Below are positions 1 to 7,794 of a DNA stretch of 64,000 nucleotides, in pieces (position 1 is the first letter of the stretch; each line of letters begins with the position of its first letter). The DNA is taken from contig JAJDYR010000022.1 of the NCBI GenBank assembly GCA_022825065.1, forward strand, positions 1 to 64,000. Reading direction: 5' to 3'. This DNA is from a bacterium. Lineage in GTDB: Bacteria; UBA8248. The notes under the pieces are model-generated. The model was not told where the DNA came from, ran no database searches, and was given only the letters and a program-made list of their open reading frames with translations. Position numbers and translations under genes: made by a program.

Positions 1-144
1 AAAGCCTTCGAAATCGACGAAAAAGCGCCGCTCGGGCGCCGTGCGTCATCGTATCATGCCGACGAAGAAGGCCGCCTCCCGAATCAAGCCGTCCACGACT
101 TCATATCAGGCCGTTCCAAAGACTTGGTGAAATATCCGGGCTAG
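1..144 (+). CDS. C-terminal end of an unidentified protein (partial)
   Basis: The first reading frame is open from the window edge to a TAG at 142-144 and gives 47 residues ending in SKDLVKYPG. Residue composition is mixed and polar, as in a real protein tail, but too little is present to name a family. The start lies outside the window. It could also be a chance open frame. The 157 bases that follow (145-301) hold no recognisable gene or signal. Confidence 0.35.
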   Translation, partial: KAFEIDEKAPLGRRASSYHADEEGRLPNQAVHDFISGRSKDLVKYPG

Positions 145-301
145 CCTAAGAACGACACAGTATCGTATCGATGCGTTGATGGATATTGCGAGGAACCTCT
201 TAGGAAAATCCTTACACTTCTTTGGAATCCGAGCAGGTCTGACTTGTGATATTTGTGTGATGTGCTCGTAATAAAATCGGAAAATTTGAGGTTGGGACAC
301 A

Positions 302-1114
302 ATGACCCAAATGGCTCATGACATATACTGTATAGCACTAAGACAACTGAAAACCGCCCTCCGACTATATTTTGAGGAAGTGGACTACTATTCCGTTATC
401 ACGTTGGCGGGTGCCTCGGAGGAGGTGTTTGGTTCTTTACTATTAAAAAAACTCAAGGACACCCTTCGTGATTATTTTGAGCAAGGGGAATACGATTCTG
501 CTATTACATCGACTGATGGATTACAAGAAAGAATCAACAAGCTACGAGAAAAATTTGAGGAAAACGACAAGCTTTGCGAAGAGATTTTAGAAAAACTTCG
601 AAACTATGAGGAACCTAACAGTCTTCCAGGTAAGCTTCTAGGTGGACGTAATCTAGAAAAGAAGCTTCTTAAAGAATTAAAGGGTGTCGTCGATGATAAG
701 ATCAATAGTTTGGAGGAAGATTCTGGCGAGAAAGATGAATCCCTCAAAAAATTGTTGGACCCACTCAAGTGGATGTTTGATTCCTACTGGCCTGCTCTGG
801 ATTCGCTAGCAGATGGCGCAGTCAAGATTGGCGAAATATTTGAAGGTGAAACCCCCAGCCGGAGGGATGTAATTGGAATTGCAAATGAAATACGGAACAT
901 ACTGAAACATGGGTTGCTCGATGAGAGAAAAATTGTCGAGTTTGATGCACTGGAGGTGGCAAAGCACATTCTGGATCGCGCCATCAGTAATTACTCTCAG
1001 CTAACCGGCAATCTCACACCCGAGATGGAGCGGTTTCAGGACATGCACGTTCAAGATAGTCCAGAGATTCGTCTGCCTTCTGAAGAAGATGAGGAATCAT
1101 CCGCCACACAATAA
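302..1114 (+). CDS. HEPN-like helical protein with internal repeat
   Basis: A 270-residue, highly charged, all-helical protein of unknown function. Residues about 16-46 (starting LKTALRLYFEEVDYYS) are echoed at 51-81 (LKDTLRDYFEQGEYDS), an internal duplication. Near the C terminus residues 198-203 read RNILKH, which fits the R-x4-6-H signature of HEPN domains (often RNases in toxin-antitoxin and defence systems), followed by a helix ending LDRAISNYSQL. The tail is acidic. Base composition is more AT-rich than the following genes, which suggests acquisition by transfer. ATG at 302 has a weak GAGG 10 bases upstream; ATG 311 is possible. The HEPN call is an inference from one motif and helical character; the gene could equally be a plain hypothetical. 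Confidence 0.6.
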   Translation: MTQMAHDIYCIALRQLKTALRLYFEEVDYYSVITLAGASEEVFGSLLLKKLKDTLRDYFEQGEYDSAITSTDGLQERINKLREKFEENDKLCEEILEKLRNYEEPNSLPGKLLGGRNLEKKLLKELKGVVDDKINSLEEDSGEKDESLKKLLDPLKWMFDSYWPALDSLADGAVKIGEIFEGETPSRRDVIGIANEIRNILKHGLLDERKIVEFDALEVAKHILDRAISNYSQLTGNLTPEMERFQDMHVQDSPEIRLPSEEDEESSATQ

Positions 1115-1233
1115 CTGAACGAGATTTCACTCACATTCAACTGGTAGAACCGAGCGTATTGCCAGCCCTCTCTGCGAAAATAGAATTTCCTTGGATTCTG
1201 GCTTACACCGTAATGACGGCAAAAAAGAAAAGC

Positions 1234-1253
1234 GGACAGGTCGCGACCTGTCC
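1234..1253. repeat. Short perfect palindrome, CTAC-flanked family
   Basis: GGACAGGTCGCGACCTGTCC is fully self-complementary and is followed by CTAC. The same 20-mer recurs at 42915-42934 and inside 50859-50886. The gene-free stretch 1115-1500 also holds a degenerate GGATTCTGGCTTACACCGTA copy (1193-1212) of the family B end, and a GTGCGT/ACGCAC inverted pair at 1286-1314. Confidence 0.85.
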
Positions 1254-1348
1254 CTACGCAACATCCCGTTTGTCGGGGATAATTGTGCGTAGGGGGCGCA
1301 ATCCCCAACGCACGAGCCGCAATGAGGAAAATACAGATTTCATTTGCA

Positions 1349-1370
1349 GGGGCGGTTCGCGAACCGCCCC
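1349..1370. repeat. Short perfect palindrome, CTAC-flanked family
   Basis: A 22-base perfect palindrome (half site GGGGCGGTTCG) followed by TACGG. It has the same frame as the 1234-1253 element (G-run, variable self-complementary core, C-run, CTAC) but a different core. A partial copy of this core is at 40452-40470. Confidence 0.85.
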
Positions 1371-1500
1371 TACGGAATCCTTTATTCTTTTACAGAAATT
1401 TTTCACCTTATCCCGGGAGATTTATCGAACATTTTTGGGTAAGATTCCGCAAATTTCCCTTTTTCAGACTATCACCCGATTCAAAACTGGAGAGAAAGAC

Positions 1501-2220
1501 ATGGCAATTCGCATCGTGGATTTATCGCAGGAGATTTATGACGGGATGCCCGTATACCCCGGCCACCAGCGGACGGGGGTTTTCCCCAACAAGACGCACG
1601 CGGAGACGGCCAAGGCCTATGCGAACTCGCCCTCGGGCCATACCTCGACGACGAACTGCCTCGTGATGAGCGACCACGGCCCCACGCACGTGGACGCCTT
1701 CTACCACATCGACAAGGACGGGGAGACCATCGACGAACTGGGCCTCGAGTGGTTCTACAACGAGGCGATTTGCCTGGATCTCTCGAAATTCTGCAACACC
1801 GAGGACTGGATGGAGCCGGCCGACCTGGAAGAGGCGTGCGCCAGGGCGAATCTGGAAGTCCCCGACAAGGGAACCGTGCTCATCTGGACGGGCCACTACG
1901 AGGCGAACTACGGCGGCGATTTCCACACCTGGCTTCATGTCTATCCGGGTCTCTCCGAAGCCGCGATGAACTGGCTCGCGGACAGGGGTTGCATCAACGT
2001 CGGCATCGATTCGCCCAGCGTCGATTCCTCACAGGCCTTCCGCGACAAGGGCTACTGGGCCCATAAAGTCTGCCGGGAGCGCAAGGTGCTGAACGTGGAA
2101 AACCTGGCGAACCTCAAAGAGGTGGTGAACACGAAGTTCATCTTCTCGTGCCTGCCGCTCAAGATACGAGGCGGAACGGGTTCGCCCATTCGCGCCGTGG
2201 CGATTTATCACGGCGAGTGA
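1501..2220 (+). CDS. Cyclase-family (kynurenine formamidase-like) hydrolase
   Basis: A 239-residue member of the cyclase/KynB fold family (Pfam Cyclase), metal-dependent hydrolases acting on amides, imides or lactones. The family metal signature HGTHxDxPxH appears as SDHGPTHVDAFYHI (about residues 58-71), and the C-terminal GGTGSPIRAVA loop is typical. The start at 1501 is chosen because AACTGGAGAGAAAGAC supplies a good ribosome site and MAIRIVDLSQEIYDGMPVYPG is the canonical family N terminus; the open frame upstream runs through repeats. The stop is one base from the next start, so it is probably co-translated with the GrdC-like gene. Placement at the head of a reductase operon suggests it prepares or removes a ring or amide substrate; that is inference. 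Confidence 0.88.
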   Translation: MAIRIVDLSQEIYDGMPVYPGHQRTGVFPNKTHAETAKAYANSPSGHTSTTNCLVMSDHGPTHVDAFYHIDKDGETIDELGLEWFYNEAICLDLSKFCNTEDWMEPADLEEACARANLEVPDKGTVLIWTGHYEANYGGDFHTWLHVYPGLSEAAMNWLADRGCINVGIDSPSVDSSQAFRDKGYWAHKVCRERKVLNVENLANLKEVVNTKFIFSCLPLKIRGGTGSPIRAVAIYHGE

Positions 2221-2221
2221 T

Positions 2222-3640
2222 ATGACGGCCTACTTGCGCGCGGCGGCGAACGTCCTCGTTCACGTTCCCGATCTGGTTCGCTACGGCTCGAAGCCCTGGC
2301 GCGAAACGTCAAGCAGCAATCAGGCTCCGGGCGACGTATTCGCCAACCTCCGCTCTTTTGATGAAGCCGTCGGCTACCCGCCGAACCAGGCATTCATCGG
2401 AAACCTGCCGCCCGAGAATCTGGGCGAAATCCCGGCTCCCTGGTACGAAAATCCCCTCGCAGGCGCTTCGCCTGAGGGCCATTTCGGGGAAATCCTCCCG
2501 CAGGATGCTTTCTGCGCGCTTCTGGAAGCCGCCGATCAGTTCGGGTTGATCATGCTCGATAAGGAGCGCCCTGTTCCGGGCGCCGTGGGTTCTGAGGCCG
2601 CCACGGCGCTTCTGAAAAAAGAAAACCCCTCGAAGGAATACGGAGAAGAAGACATTTCCCGGCGCATCGAGGGGGGCGAGGCTTTGCCTCTGTTTCAGGA
2701 GGGGGAGATCATCGGTTGCGTTCGGCGCGATCACGATTCGGACGAGTCCCTGGATGCCCGAATCCTGTTGGAAAACCTCTCGGCCAAGGCCAGCGGCGCA
2801 TACGCGCTCAGCCGGCTTCTCATGCAAGAGCGCATCGCTCCCGAGCACGTAGAATACGTCATCAGTTGCTCGGAAGAGGCGGTCGGGGATCGCTACAACC
2901 GAGGCGGCGGCAATCTCGCAAAGACGATTGCCGAGATGGCGGGCTGCGCCAATGCGGCCGGCGTGGACGTGAAGTCCTTCTGTGCGGCGCCGGTCTACGC
3001 GCTCGTGCACGCGGCGGCCCTGATCGAGGCGGGCGTCGTTGAGAACGCCGTCGTCGTGGGCGGCGGTTCGATGGCGAAGCTCGGCATGAAGGCGTATTTC
3101 CATCTGGAAAAGGGGATGCCCGTCCTGGAAGACGCACTCGGCGGTGTGGCGTTCTTGCTCACGAAAAACCCGGACGCCGGCCCACGGGTGAATCTCGAGG
3201 TCGCCGGACGCCACGCGGCGGGAAAGCCCTCCACACCGCAAGGGCTGGCCGAGGCGCTGGTGCGCGACCCGCTGGCCCGCGCCGGGCGCAAGATTGCGAG
3301 CGTCGATAAGTACGCCGTCGAACTGCACAATCCGGAGATCATGCTGCCGGCAGGGGCGGGCGACGTGGCGGCCGCGAACTACAGGATGCTGGCCGCCCTG
3401 GCGGTCATGGGCGGGGAAATCGCCCGCGAGGAGATACCGGACTTCGTCGAAACGCACGGGATGCCCGGTTTCGCGCCCACGCAGGGGCACATTCCCGCGG
3501 GCGTTCCCTTTCTCGGCCATGCGCTCGAGAGGATGCGGGCAGGAAGCCTACGGAGTACAATGGTCGTCGCCAAAGGGAGTCTGTTTCTGGGCCGGATGTC
3601 CCGGCAGGCAGACGGGGCTTCGGTGCTGATAGAAGGGTGA
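2222..3640 (+). CDS. grdC: GrdC-like component C beta subunit (FabH/thiolase fold)
   Basis: 472 residues resembling GrdC, the beta subunit of glycine/sarcosine/betaine reductase component C, which takes the carboxymethyl group from selenoprotein A and, with GrdD, releases acetyl phosphate. The thiolase-fold core is recognisable: [21 protein letters not shown] (209-229), the probable acyl-accepting Cys254 in [12 protein letters not shown], and the C-terminal [16 protein letters not shown] and [16 protein letters not shown] segments. It is slightly shorter than the clostridial protein as I recall it (about 510). ATG 2222 lies immediately after the cyclase stop. No GrdD (PlsX-like alpha subunit) gene lies nearby, so what releases the product is unclear. 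Confidence 0.85.
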   Translation: MTAYLRAAANVLVHVPDLVRYGSKPWRETSSSNQAPGDVFANLRSFDEAVGYPPNQAFIGNLPPENLGEIPAPWYENPLAGASPEGHFGEILPQDAFCALLEAADQFGLIMLDKERPVPGAVGSEAATALLKKENPSKEYGEEDISRRIEGGEALPLFQEGEIIGCVRRDHDSDESLDARILLENLSAKASGAYALSRLLMQERIAPEHVEYVISCSEEAVGDRYNRGGGNLAKTIAEMAGCANAAGVDVKSFCAAPVYALVHAAALIEAGVVENAVVVGGGSMAKLGMKAYFHLEKGMPVLEDALGGVAFLLTKNPDAGPRVNLEVAGRHAAGKPSTPQGLAEALVRDPLARAGRKIASVDKYAVELHNPEIMLPAGAGDVAAANYRMLAALAVMGGEIAREEIPDFVETHGMPGFAPTQGHIPAGVPFLGHALERMRAGSLRSTMVVAKGSLFLGRMSRQADGASVLIEG

Positions 3641-3675
3641 TTCATTCGTTTTTTGTAAGAAAGTGGAGGAAATCC

Positions 3676-4128
3676 ATGTTCAAGGGAAAGAAGGTGATCG
3701 CGCTGGGCGAGCGCGACGGCGTTCCCGGCCCGCTGATCGCCGAGTGCCTCGAGGCGGCTGGGGCGGAGGTCGTGTTCCAGAAGACGGAGTGTTTCGTCTG
3801 AACCTCCGCGGGCGCCATGGACCTGGAGAACCAGGCCGCCATCAAGTCGATCGCCGATGATATCGGGTCGGAGAACCTGATGGTGGTATTGGGAATGCCC
3901 GGTGAAGGCCTTCGGCTCGCCGTCGAAACGCTGACCACCGGAGACCCGAGCTGGGCCGGGCCCCTGGCGGGAGTCTCGTTGGGACTCCCCGTTTTTCACA
4001 TCCTGGAAGAAACTGTGCGAGCCGAGGTTCCCGGAGACTTGTACGCCGACAAGCTGCTCATGATGGAGATGGTGCTCGATTTGCCGCAGATAGAAAGCGA
4101 CCTCGCCGATATGCGCGCGGCGGGGTAG
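3676..4128 (+). CDS. grdA: GrdA-like selenoprotein A (TGA 3799-3801 = selenocysteine)
   Basis: Reading through TGA at 3799-3801 gives a 150-residue protein that matches GrdA, the small redox carrier of glycine reductase, over its full length. N terminus [19 protein letters not shown], redox centre [16 protein letters not shown] with Cys39 and Sec42, then [20 protein letters not shown] and MMEMVLDLP. In the family, Sec carries the carboxymethyl selenoether intermediate and C-x-x-U is oxidised then reduced by thioredoxin. Both halves are in the same frame and the homology crosses the TGA without a gap. A ribosome site (GTGGAGGAA) precedes ATG 3676. It sits 35 bases after grdC and 9 before grdE. 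The alternative, a nonsense mutation, is unlikely because codons after the TGA are fully conserved. Confidence 0.93.
3799..3835 (+). promoter_or_regulatory. Selenocysteine codon and SECIS-like hairpin of grdA
   Basis: TGA at 3799-3801 is followed 20 bases later by a perfect 5-bp stem CCTGG/CCAGG (3822-3826 and 3831-3835) around the tetraloop AGAA. Bacterial SECIS elements place an apical loop containing G roughly 16-37 bases after the Sec codon, to be bound by SelB; this one begins 25 bases after it. The hairpin lies within conserved coding sequence (DLENQ), so part of the pairing may be coincidental. Confidence 0.65.
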
Positions 4129-4137
4129 GGGGGAGCG

Positions 4138-5421
4138 ATGTCCATGCGACTCGAAATGGGTTTATTTCCCGTATCAGGAATCATCGTCGGAAACCGGTTC
4201 GAATACAAAGACGAAACGCTCACCGTGGATGCCGATGAGCTGCGTGAACTCGCGCTCGAAGAAGGCGACCTCAAGGACGTGTGCTTTGACGCAGCGGCGC
4301 CGGGCGATTCAGTGAGGATCACCAACGTCCTGGACGCCGTCGAGCCGCTCTACAAGGTAAGCGGGCGCTCTTGCGCATTTCCGGGGTTTCTCGGCCCGGC
4401 GAAGACCGCAGGAGAGGGCCGCACCCACAAGCTGGCCGGCATGTGCGTCATCAGCTCCACCCGTTTCCTGGGGCCCATGACGGGCATCATGAGCTTTCGC
4501 GAGGGGATCATCGACATGTCCGGCCCGGGTGTTGCGCACTGCACGAATTCGGAGACCGCGAACCTCGTCGCCTGCTACGAGCCGCTGGAGGACGCATCGA
4601 ACGAAGCGCACGACGACGCCGTCCGCCTGGCGACGCTTAAAATCGCCTCCCGGCTGGCCGAGCGCACGGCGGAACTCGAACCCGTCAGGCTTGAAACCTT
4701 CGAACTCGGCGACGTCGACCCCGATCTCCCCCGGGTGGTTTTCGTCGATCAGGTCATGCACCAGGCGTCCATGGTGCAGACGTTCATGTACGGCAAGAAC
4801 CTGGGGGATTCGCTCCCCACGCTCATCCACCCCAACGAGATGCTCGACGGCGCGGTGGTGGGGGCGAACTACAAGACGCAGCAGAAGGCGCCGACCTACC
4901 TCCACTGCAACATGCCGCTCATCTACGAGCTCTACCGCCGCCACGGGGTGGACCTGAATTTCACGGGGGTGATCATCACGCGCGGCCACCACGACAACCA
5001 GGCGCTCAAGGAGCGCTCGGGGCACTACGTGGCCAAGCTCGCCACCCTCTTGAAGGCGGACGGCGCGGTCCTCGCCTTCGAGGGCGGCGGCAACTCCACG
5101 GTGGACTACTGGCTCACCGTCCAGGCGCTCGAGCAGATGGGCGTGCGCGCCGTTCCGATCATCTACGAGGTGGGCCGGCCGGGTTCGGGCGAGTTCCCGC
5201 TCGTCTTTCACGTGCCCGAGGCCGACGCCGTCATCTCCAAGGGCATGCAGGGGGAGCGCATCGACGCCCCGGCGATGGAGCGGGTCATCGGCTCGGAAGT
5301 CGTCGAGTTCTACAACGGCAAGCGCGTCAACACCCGCGAGGCCTTCACCCTGGTCGACAGCGACTACTACGCCAGCGAGTGGGCGAAGGACATCAACAAC
5401 ATGGTGGGCAAGGATTATTGA
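4138..5421 (+). CDS. grdE: GrdE-like component B alpha subunit (processing site absent)
   Basis: 427 residues homologous to the GrdE proprotein of glycine/sarcosine/betaine reductase component B: MRLEMGLFPV N terminus, GRTHKLAGMCVI, EGIIDMSGPGVAHC, LIHPNEMLDGAVVGAN, YELYRRHGVDLNFTGVIIT. Classical GrdE is cleaved between Asn and Cys to give a pyruvoyl group that binds the amine substrate. Here the aligned site reads Asn244-Tyr245 (GANYKTQQ), and the nearest cysteine is Cys257. The protein therefore probably stays uncleaved and should not form a Schiff base with an amine. That alignment is from memory of the clostridial sequence. Start 4138 follows GGGGGGAG closely; ATG 4144 is an alternative. 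Confidence 0.85.
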   Translation: MSMRLEMGLFPVSGIIVGNRFEYKDETLTVDADELRELALEEGDLKDVCFDAAAPGDSVRITNVLDAVEPLYKVSGRSCAFPGFLGPAKTAGEGRTHKLAGMCVISSTRFLGPMTGIMSFREGIIDMSGPGVAHCTNSETANLVACYEPLEDASNEAHDDAVRLATLKIASRLAERTAELEPVRLETFELGDVDPDLPRVVFVDQVMHQASMVQTFMYGKNLGDSLPTLIHPNEMLDGAVVGANYKTQQKAPTYLHCNMPLIYELYRRHGVDLNFTGVIITRGHHDNQALKERSGHYVAKLATLLKADGAVLAFEGGGNSTVDYWLTVQALEQMGVRAVPIIYEVGRPGSGEFPLVFHVPEADAVISKGMQGERIDAPAMERVIGSEVVEFYNGKRVNTREAFTLVDSDYYASEWAKDINNMVGKDY

Positions 5422-5482
5422 GAGCGGGAAGCGGTGTTGTGATTTGCCGCTAGTCTTAAAAGTATGGGTATAGGAGTTAAGA

Positions 5483-5761
5483 ATGATTAGAATGAAAATA
5501 TCAGAACAAGAAGCCCAACGTATTCTTTCTCAAATCACACACAAGAGGTTTAAGGAAGGTTTCAAAAAACACTGGCGAAATGGGAGGGGTCCCGTACAGA
5601 AGATTTGTTAGTTGTTCTGTTGGGGAAATAAAAATTTGCAGTGGCCGGAAACCTCACAACAAGTACGTAATGCGTTTGATGCAATATATAGTAAAACCTA
5701 CGATTGGCTAGACAGTAATATTACGATACAGCAGGCATATCTTTTCAGATATGTCGAATAA
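5483..5761 (+). pseudogene. AT-rich broken gene remnant between grdE and grdB
   Basis: The 398 bases separating grdE from grdB are far more AT-rich than either neighbour. A short frame from ATG 5483 (MIRMKISEQEAQRILSQITH, 42 residues) stops at a TAG. In the next frame the sequence continues as RTEDLLVVLLGK and stops. Back in the first frame, further downstream, it reads WPETSQQVRNAFDAIYSKTY and ends with TAA at 5759-5761. These look like pieces of one small protein interrupted by frameshifts. No family is recognised. It may be debris of an insertion that pushed the two component B genes apart. Confidence 0.4.
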
Positions 5762-5819
5762 ACTACAATTACTTGCTTCGAAGATTTGTTTGAACAAGTT
5801 CAATTCAGGAGGCCAGGCC

Positions 5820-7136
5820 ATGAGCGCGAAACTTCGGGTCGTTCACTACTTGAACCAGTTCTTCGCGGGCGTCGGGGGCGAGGAGAGGAGCGATCATCCC
5901 GTATCCGCCCGGCCCGGCCCCGTCGGCCCTGGCGTCTTGCTCGATAAAATCCTGGGCGGGGACGCCGAAGTCGTCGGCACCGTCTTCGCGGGGGACGGCC
6001 TTTTCGCCGAAAACGAGGAGGCTTGCGCCGCAGAAGCTCTCGCTCGGATTCAGGAATACGCGCCTGATCTCCTTATCGCAGGACCCGCCTTCAACGCCGG
6101 GCGCTACGGGCTGGCCTGCGCCGCCGTCTGCCGTGCTGCGGAGGAAGCGGGTGTTCCCGTCGTCACCGCCATGCACCCGGAGAATCCGGGATTTCCCGCC
6201 GCGGGAACGAGCGTCCACACCGTCCCCGCCGCCGATTCCGCCGTCGGCATGGAAGAGGCCCTGGAAGCCGCCGCACGGCTGGGACTCAAGCTCGCCCGCG
6301 GGGATAAGATCGGGAGCGCCGCTGATGAGGGCTACCTCCCGCGGGGGATCCGCTACAACGAAGTCGCGGAACTCCCGACTTCGCGGCGCGCCGTCGACAT
6401 GGTCCTCCGAAAAATCAGAGGCGAGCCCTACCAGACCGAACTCGACGTTCCGACGCTCGAAGAGATAGCGCCCCCTGAGCCCGTCGCCGATCTCAAGAAA
6501 GCCCGCATCGCCATCGTCTCGGAAGGCGGCATGGTTCCTCCCGGCAACCCGGACCGTTTCTCCGGGTCGAGGAACGGGAACTGGGCCACGTATTCCTTCG
6601 AGGGGAAAGACGCGCTTCCGGGCGGCGCGTTCATCTCGATCCACGGGGGCTTCAACACCGTGTTCGTGAACGAGGAGCCCGACCGCATGCTCGCCGTGGA
6701 CGCCTTCCGCAGGCTTGCGGACGAGGGCGAGATCGCCGAGCTTTTCGATGATTTCCTGAGCACCTGCGGGAACGGCGGCGCCTTCGCCGAGATGGACGGC
6801 ATCGGCCGCGCCTGGGCGGCAGAACTCAAAAAGGGCGGGGTGGAGGGCGTCGTGCTCCCCGCCACGTGAGGCACCGGCACGCGCAGCGGGGCTGCGCTGG
6901 CGAGAGCTTTGGAGCGCGAAGGCATCCCCACCGTCATCGTCACCTGCCTGCCCGACGTGGCGCGCGACATCGGGGTCAACCGCATCGTCAACAACCGCGC
7001 CGGGCATTTCCACCATCCTTTCGGCGACCCCTCCCGGACGCCCGAGGCCGAGCGGGAGTGGCGCCTGGGCGCGGCCCGCGCCGCCGTCAAGACGCTCGCC
7101 GAAAGAGTGGACGGCCCCACGGTGTTCGAGTACTAA
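5820..7136 (+). CDS. grdB: GrdB-like selenoprotein B (TGA 6867-6869 = selenocysteine)
   Basis: Reading through TGA 6867-6869 gives 438 residues that align end to end with GrdB, the substrate-specific Sec subunit of glycine/sarcosine/betaine reductase component B. Landmarks: KLRVVHYLNQFFAGVGGEE, VGPG, DLLIAGPAFNAGRYGLACA, AIVSEGGMVPPGNPD, and the Sec site LPATUGTGTRSGAALARALE with Sec350. The downstream part (EREGIPTVIVTCLPDVARDI to GPTVFEY) is conserved in character. Classical GrdB has U-G-T-C-T-R-C; here both cysteines are replaced (Gly353, Ser356). The start at 5820 follows AGGAGG at 5807-5812; the frame upstream to 5751 belongs to the AT-rich remnant. Confidence 0.9.
6867..6897 (+). promoter_or_regulatory. 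Selenocysteine codon and SECIS-like hairpin of grdB
   Basis: After TGA 6867-6869, a perfect 7-bp stem GCGCAGC/GCTGCGC (6881-6887 and 6891-6897) closes a GGG loop that begins 18 bases after the codon. Distance and the G-rich loop fit bacterial SECIS elements recognised by SelB. The stem is stronger than random expectation even in GC-rich DNA. Confidence 0.7.
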
Positions 7137-7310
7137 AGAAAAATCTTCACTCCTCGCAGACCGCACAGGCTCGTTGCGTCTGAACCCAGGAATGACTCTC
7201 CTGTGAACAGAACCGACGGAAACCGGACGCGCCGCTTTTTTGACAATTCTCGCGCCTTGGGTGAAACTGGCGAGCAAGCTACTCCACGAGAAAACATTGG
7301 AGAAAGCCGA

Positions 7311-7700
7311 ATGACGGAATACGAAACCGCAAGCCTCGCCCTGCAACAAGCCGCTCTCGCGGCGCAACAAGCAGCCGTATGGGTTGCCGCTCTCGTCGGC
7401 GCCGCGCAATGCAGCCTGATAGGGTATGGACTCTACATCATGCGCCAGACATCGCGTCAGCGCGACGCCCAGCACCGGGAAAACATGGCGCAGCATCAAG
7501 AGACCATGAAGGCGTTGGAAAGCCGACATCAAGAAGCCATGGCGACGCTGAAAGGTCAGCAAGAAGCGCAAAGCGACCAGCACCGGGAAACGATGGCGGC
7601 CATAGAAAGCCGACACCGGGAAAACATGGAGGCGATCAAAGTCCAGAGCGAATCGCTCAGGGAGCTCATCCGCCGCACGTCCGCACCGCAGGACGGTTGA
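7311..7700 (+). CDS. Small membrane-anchored coiled-coil protein
   Basis: 129 residues, function unknown. An Ala/Gln-rich start is followed by one membrane segment (VWVAALVGAAQCSLIGYGLY, about residues 23-42). The rest is a hydrophilic coiled coil with imperfect repeats of the form ESRHQEAMATLK / DQHRETMAAIESRHRENMEAIK. ATG 7311 is chosen over the longer frame from 7203 because GGAGAAAG precedes it and the longer N terminus looks unrelated. It follows grdB in the same direction after 174 bases; whether it belongs to that operon is not evident. Confidence 0.6.
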   Translation: MTEYETASLALQQAALAAQQAAVWVAALVGAAQCSLIGYGLYIMRQTSRQRDAQHRENMAQHQETMKALESRHQEAMATLKGQQEAQSDQHRETMAAIESRHRENMEAIKVQSESLRELIRRTSAPQDG

Positions 7701-7736
7701 AGGTGTCGGGGCGCCGCCCGCGCCCGTCCTGACGAA

Positions 7737-7758
7737 GGACAACCACAGGGGGTTGTCC
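7737..7758. repeat. Short inverted repeat, stem GGACAACC/GGTTGTCC
   Basis: An 8-bp perfect stem with a 6-base loop, followed by CTGCG. It resembles the GTTGTCCC core of the 40422-40448 element and belongs to the same class of GC-palindromes scattered between genes. Confidence 0.7.
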
Positions 7759-7794
7759 CTGCGAATCCCTCATCCCCCGGTCGGCGTCATTCCT

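Noticed and set aside
1159-1500. N-terminal extension of the cyclase gene
   Set aside because: The frame is open by chance through palindromic repeats; the family N terminus and a ribosome site are at 1501.
1115-1500. Glycine riboswitch ahead of the grd-like cluster
   Set aside because: I looked for the GGAGAG and GCCGAAGGGG-type aptamer core and saw only repeats.
3796-3801. TGA as a nonsense mutation in grdA (and likewise 6867-6869 in grdB)
   Set aside because: Both TGAs fall exactly at the known selenocysteine position, downstream sequence is conserved in frame, and hairpins follow.
5805-7742. 645-residue open frame on the minus strand across grdB
   Set aside because: It is the complement of a well-supported selenoprotein gene in GC-rich DNA; the translation is Arg/Ala/Gly-rich with no recognisable motif. 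Similar shadows lie opposite grdC, grdE, metY copies and the oxidase gene.
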